Of a stretch of 64,000 nt of DNA, positions 59,701 through 64,000 are shown piece by piece. The DNA comes from Sarcocystis neurona (taxonomy: Eukaryota; Apicomplexa; Conoidasida; Eucoccidiorida; Sarcocystidae). The notes beneath the pieces were generated by a model. That model saw nothing but the letters and a program-made list of their open reading frames with translations, had not been told where the DNA came from and did no database searches. The translations under genes were made by a program, and so were the position numbers. How positions within the stretch are numbered: position 1 is the first letter of the stretch; every line of letters begins with the position of its first letter. Location of the stretch: contig KL647330.1 in NCBI GenBank assembly GCA_000727475.1, positions 481,248 to 545,247 on the forward strand, read 5' to 3'.

Positions 59701-62522
59701 GTGGTTGGTTCCCGCCGTCCGTCCCCTTCCCCTGCTTCCCTTCCCTCCCCCCCCCTTCCGCTGAGCACGTTGCATATATACAGCAGCAGCTACGCCTTCA
59801 TGTGGACGATCTACAAGGTCCGCATGTCTGCGTGCCTCGTGTTAGTAGAAGGTGGGCACCCACGTCCCCTTCCCCTCCCTCACCGTTCACACGTTTGCCA
59901 ATAGCGAGGAGGACGTCGACGTAGGCAACGAGAAAGCGCGGGTGAAGGCGGTATTGCTGCCAGCCAAGTGCGAGCGCCCATAGAGCTGCTGCTTCGTTCC
60001 GATATAAAGTCCACTCCGCCTGCGCATGCTTCTGATACACCTGCCAGGGACACCCCTGCAGCTGCGCCACTTCGTTGAACGCTTCGCGCCACGTTGCCTC
60101 TCCCTGCATGCAAAGCCGCACAGAGACACAAACAGCCGGCGCAGCAGGGTAGTCAGCCGCAGATGGCGCGGTCGCCTGCCACCGGTGGGAGTCACCGAGA
60201 CACGCCCCGAGCAGCGAGGGCAGTCAGCCGCACGCCTCTCGTCCTTCTGCCACGTGACACGCTCGTGAACGTGAAAAACCACCCTTCTCACGCAGCAGCT
60301 GCAGCAGGAGAAGCATGTGGCCAGCAGGATAAGCATGCGCAGCAGCAGCACGAGTAGCATCCGCAGCAGCAGCAGCAGACGCATGCGCACCAGCAGCTGC
60401 AGAAGCATGCGCAGCAGCAGCAGCAGGAGCACGCTCAGCAGCAGCAGCGGCGGAAGCCCCGCAACAGGAGCAGCAGGCACTGGAGGAGCAGGAGCCCAGC
60501 GGCATCTGCGGAGCTGGAGGCTGCGATGCGAAGGAGGGGCAAACGCAGAGACAAAGCTGTGGTACGTGTCACCCTGTCCCATGTCCTTTGCAGCAGAGTT
60601 GCGCAAATAGAAAGTGCTGCCGCATCGAACGCCTGTGCAGACGCATGCAGCACGGGTGAAGACAGGGTAGAAAATAGTGCGGCAGACTCAAGCGGAAGAG
60701 GGAAGCGTCGAAGTAGAACTTCTTCGCAGCAGAGCAGAGGAAGGGAGGAGCGGAAGAAATCGACTGACAGTTTGCCTGCCCACACTGCAGGCCCGATGCA
60801 CAGACTGTGTGCTTGAACACAGCGCGCGCGTGCATGCAGCGCAGACCGCAGGGAACGCAAAGGCACGTGCAGGTATCGCAGAGGTGGTGCACACAACGCA
60901 ACGGAGGCCCTGGCAACGCAGAGACGGTGGCTCATGCACCGCAGATGTGATGCATGCAACGCAGAGGAGGCGCACGCAACCAGAGGTGGTTCACGCAACG
61001 CAGAGGTGGCGCATGCAACGCAGAGGTGGCGCATGCAACTTAGAGGTGGCGCATGCAACGCAGCAATGGCGCATGCAACGCAGATGTGATGCATGCAACG
61101 CAGAAGTGGTGCAAGCAGCGAAGAGGAGATGGATGGAGCGGGTGAAGCGCGTGGCAGAGAGGGAGTTGGGTGGGAGTTCGAGAGGATCGCCGGGGCCGCC
61201 GGCAGGCAGTGCATGCAAGTGGTGGAAGGGTGGAAGACGACCCGCGTCCTGGCTCCTGGGCAGTCGAAAGCACGGGGCATTTTCTATTCAACGTGCGAGC
61301 GCACGCATGCGTCGACCGCGCGCATGCACGTGGGCCGACAGCAAGTGGGGCCGGCAGCAGGCGTCGTCGAAACAGCGGGAGAGCGCCTCGGACGGCGGGC
61401 CGAGAGGAAGGGAAGGAGCAGCAGCAGCAGTTTGCAGAGACATAGGCAAAAACTACGTCCTCGTCAATTCGGCAGTGGGACGAATGTCCGCTGCCGCACT
61501 CGAAGTGTCGCTTGCCACGTGGCATGCACGCGAGGAAGACGGCGCAACACACAGCGCAGTGCCTTCCCCCTGCCCCCGCGGCTGCTGTGACGCATGCAGC
61601 GGGAATGCAGACGAAGAAAGGAGTTGCCGACGGCCTGCCTTCTAGCATGCGTGCTTCTCTCTGTCTGTTTTGTGTTAGCGCACCGGGGCGCTGTCTATAA
61701 AATCTACCTGGGCTACACATGCAAGATGTAAACTCCAAGACAGAGACGGAGACCGAAACGAGGCAGACGTGTAGACAGAGGGGAAGTTTCTATAGACATA
61801 TACACAGACGGATGGTATGTGTATGAATATGGGGAGAGACCGACAAATGGGTAGTGTATATTCTGTAGAAAAGACACACATTTGTGACGCTACTACAGTG
61901 AATATATACATGTATATACGTATACACGTAGGTGTACATGTACGGCTACTCGTACCAGAGTTAACATATGTACTGATGTAGTATATCCATATATACACAT
62001 ATGTGGAGGGGAACAGAGAGGGAGAGAATATGGTCCATATATATTGAAGGGGAATACCGGGTGACAGAGAGATGGACGAAAAGTTCGGTTGTGAGGGAGA
62101 CGGACGAGGCGGGCTGCTGAGCAGGACACGCAGCAACTCCCGTTTGGCGTTGATATACGAACTCACCCGTGTGCGACGGATGAAGCCTAAGTAGCGAAGC
62201 AGCAGCAGCGCAGAGATGCCGTTGCGGCCTGTGGCTGTAGTAGCGCTGCCGTTAGCAGCAGCTGGCCCACCCGCATTCCGCAGGCCTCGACTGGCTGCTG
62301 CCGCTGCTGCGTGCACCGCTGCTGCAGCCGGAGGAGGCAGCGCCGCTTCTCCAGCAGCGCCGAGCGCGGGCGGCGGTGGCGCTGCTGCTGCGGCGGCAAG
62401 AGGCGAAGCGGGGCCATGCAGCTGCAGCACCTGCAGCGCCAGCGCCGAACGGTACACCTCCTCAGCTGCCCGGTGCATGCGACGGTCTTCAAGGAAGTCC
62501 GCAAGGACCAGCTGCAGCAGCT
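53396..62522 (-). CDS. CSTF3: cleavage stimulation factor subunit 3 (CstF-77/Rna14/Su(f))
   Basis: HAT-repeat scaffold of the mRNA 3'-end cleavage and polyadenylation complex, nuclear. Exons in agreeing phase: 62522-62167 (LADFLEDRRMHRAAEEVYRS ... LLLLRYLGFIRRTR), 60103-59893 (GEATWREAFNEVAQLQG ... LHPRFLVAYVDVLLAIGK), 59046-58935 (ARELLYVSVCALQREM, RMLWDKWICLERQFGDP), 56288-55930 (LSLRRVLELRGRQRLRLPLE), 55513-54557 (EEAAAFYCMDHLVPRSSL, then RPDVSAMAAFHPE and PPKLLCDLVALLP) and 53525-53396 (GGPEWLRIFLEDGSLKK). The order matches CstF-77: repeated HAT helices, the MDL.P segment, the RPD..QM.-type segment, PP..L..LLP and the G-P-F-V-type end. Acidic, Ala and Gln inserts enlarge exons. N-terminal exons lie above 62522, perhaps including 63480-63380 (SRAIRLCAEHVLLPLR), and may leave the window; the C-terminal exon is not fixed. 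The junction 59893/59046 is short of a few expected residues. Confidence 0.85.
55380..56290. repeat. CTT/GAA and CTG triplet tracts in CstF-77 exons
   Basis: Interrupted CTT/TCC triplets at about 54840-55430 (Glu/Arg-rich and Ala-rich on the - strand) and CTG runs at 55840-55920 and 56120-56190 (Gln or Ala on the - strand). The 55840-55920 run lies just past the proposed donor at 55929, so it should be intronic. Confidence 0.65.
56800..56980. repeat. minisatellite, about 30-bp unit, in a CstF-77 intron
   Basis: About six imperfect copies of a unit with core GCATGCAGCTGYCTAGTGATAT. The intron is 56289-58934. Confidence 0.75.
58325..58745. repeat. (GT)n / GTATGT microsatellite
   Basis: About 420 bp of nearly pure GTGTATGT-type repeats in the CstF-77 intron 56289-58934. 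It opens long frames of alternating Thr-His or Cys-Val that are not genes. Confidence 0.92.
59315..59415. repeat. (TATACA)n microsatellite
   Basis: TATA/CATA repeats in the CstF-77 intron 59047-59892. Confidence 0.85.
60340..60470. repeat. CAG-rich minisatellite
   Basis: Imperfect units combining GCATGCGCA with CAGCAGCAG, repeated about four times, in the CstF-77 intron 60104-62166. Confidence 0.65.
60880..61125. repeat. 21-bp minisatellite, about 11 copies
   Basis: Unit with core CGCAGAGGTGGCGCATGCAA, repeated with point changes. The step is mostly 21 bp, so every frame stays open on both strands, which creates frames of 232-322 codons. It lies in the CstF-77 intron 60104-62166. The - strand reads a 7-residue repeat with CVAC and LHAPP. 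Confidence 0.9.
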
Positions 62523-63660
62523 CTGCAGACAGCAGAGAGCAGCGCAGCAGCAGCAGCAGCGCGCGCGAGAACTGGCGCACCCGTCGTCAGGGATGAAAAC
62601 AAGAGAAAACAAACGACCCACCACCGGAAGCAGAACGGTGGTGGAAGGAAAATGAAGAAGAAGAAGAAAAGCAGAAGGCCGGGGCGCCACAGAAGAGCGG
62701 TGCCTCCGTTCTTCTGCGACTGTGTGTCTGCAGCAGCGCAGCACCCGTAGCACCCCAGCAGCAGCCACACGGAGGCCGCATGCAAAAACAGCAGCAGCAG
62801 CCACAGAAAAAGCAGCAGCGACGCGGAGGAGAAGCAGCAGCAGTGCCACGTAAGCGGCCAACAGCGGTAACACCCGAAAAGATCGCGCAGAAGCTGCAAC
62901 ACCCTGCAAGCAGCAGCCGTCGCAACACCACTACTCCCTGCAGCAGCAGCAGCAGCCACAACAGCAGCAACACAAAGCGAGAGGACAGCAGGCATATTAG
63001 TTCTTTATAGAAATGTAGAGAAATGAGCTGTTTTGCTGCTAGGAGCTACAGGGAACACACGTGAACACCCTCAGCTGCACGTGCAGCACGTGCGTCCTGC
63101 TGTCTCTTCTGTGGATCCGTCGGCCAGATGCTGCTCTTCTGCTGCAGCGCACCGGCAGCTGCTGCCTCGCCCCGCCTCCTCCTCCTTCTTCCTCTACGCA
63201 GCAGCAACACGCTCTCGCCGTTGACATGCCACGTGCGTTTCTTCGACGGTGCACTGCAGTCACAGCACGAGCAACAGGGGCACGGGCAGCAGCAGCAGCA
63301 GCGACCAGCAGCTGCACCGAGCACTTGATGTATGTGCTGCTGAGGCTGCAAACGCTCTCCTTCAAAGTTGGTGGCTCGACATTCCCCCCGCTGGTAGGTG
63401 GGAGCCGCAACGGCAGCAGCACGTGCTCCGCGCACAACCGGATAGCACGAGAAGCAGTGAAGGGGACGGAAGCCATGGCGACACTTCCCGGCAAACCCAT
63501 CCCTCCCCCCCGTCCAAGCAGCAACAGCAGCAGCTGCGTCGTCTGTATGAACGAGCTGCTGCTGTTGCTGTGGTCGCGCTTATTATTTTGCAGCTGCTGC
63601 GGTGCTACTGCTGCTCTGAAAAGAGTCGTAGTCACCTACCGTCGTCCGGCAGAAATCGAT
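62523..63660 (-). other. upstream part of CstF-77, exons not resolved
   Basis: Triplet-rich DNA. A - strand stretch at about 63480-63380 reads SRAIRLCAEHVLLPLR and resembles the CstF-77 helix before the first placed exon. Splice sites could not be chosen among several AG and GT options. Confidence 0.35.
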
Positions 63661-63684
63661 CTATTGCCCGTCGCAGCACCTCCA

Positions 63685-64000
63685 CGGCTGCAGCAACAGC
63701 AGCAGCAAAAACAAGAGCAGGACCCGAGGCGTCAGGAGCAGCGAGACAACCGGCAGCAGCAAGAGCAGCAGCAGTTGCAGCAAGAGCAGCAGCAGTTGCA
63801 GCAAGAGCAGCAGCAGTTGCAGCAAGAGCAGCAGCGGCAAGAGCAGCAGCAGCAGCGGCACCAAGAGTAGCAGCAATAGCAACAACAGCAGCAGCAAGAG
63901 CAGCAGCAGCAGCACGAGCAGCAGCAGCAGCAAGAGCAGCAGCAGCAGCAGCAAGAGCAGCAGCAGCAGCGGCACCAAGAGTAGCAGCAGCAGCAAGAGC
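63685..64000. repeat. long CAG tract with 21-bp substructure at the window end
   Basis: Interrupted (CAG)n. From about 63765 to 63830 a 21-bp unit with core TTGCAGCAAGAGCAGCAGCA occurs about four times; then CAGCAGCAGCAAGAG units continue to the last base. The + strand reads Gln/Glu, the - strand Leu. Whether it is coding is unknown. Confidence 0.85.

Noticed and set aside
60435..61738. overlapping long frames on both strands
   Set aside because: They are produced by the 21-bp minisatellite and triplet repeats in a CstF-77 intron.
63661..63996. 111-codon poly-Leu frame on the - strand
   Set aside because: It is the CTG reading of the CAG tract, with no other sequence in it.

Overview
The window looks like nuclear DNA of a coccidian apicomplexan, most probably an Eimeria species. 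The reasons are: very many in-frame CAG/CTG triplet runs giving Ala, Gln, Ser and Leu tracts inside conserved proteins; many GT-AG introns; many (TA)n, (GTAT)n and (GT)n microsatellites; and an alternation of repeat-rich DNA (about 4-23 kb and 48-64 kb) with repeat-poor DNA (about 23-48 kb), as known for Eimeria chromosomes. No phage, plasmid, CRISPR, rRNA or convincing tRNA signal was seen. Species and chromosome cannot be decided from the sequence alone.

Layout. 0-2.4 kb: 3' end of an unrecognised + gene. 4.4-9.4 kb (-): histone N-alpha-acetyltransferase NatD/NAA40, three exons, swollen by low-complexity insertions. 10.5-10.7 kb and 13.8-14.3 kb (-): short candidate exons. 14.5-23.3 kb (-): mitochondrial-type ribosomal protein uL3, five exons, with a very long Ala-rich N-terminus and triplet-rich introns. 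24.2-25.0 kb (+): candidate spliced gene. 25.4-25.9 kb: four copies of a 110-bp tandem repeat. 26.4-29.1 kb (+): candidate exons, one resembling the barrel of an arginine methyltransferase. 29.5-41.0 kb (+): kinesin-9, 13 exons whose phases all agree. 42.3-51.5 kb (-): a large, intron-rich gene that I could not name, convergent with the kinesin. 53.4 to at least 62.5 kb (-): cleavage stimulation factor CstF-77 (Rna14/suppressor of forked), with introns carrying minisatellites and microsatellites, continuing towards the window end.

The genes do not form a pathway. They are housekeeping genes (chromatin acetylation, mitochondrial translation, mRNA 3'-end formation) plus one flagellar motor, which fits an organism with flagellated microgametes. 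Exon models were built by hand from splice signals, codon phase and rem­embered family motifs; internal junctions marked as phase-consistent are strong, gene ends and introns inside triplet repeats are weaker.
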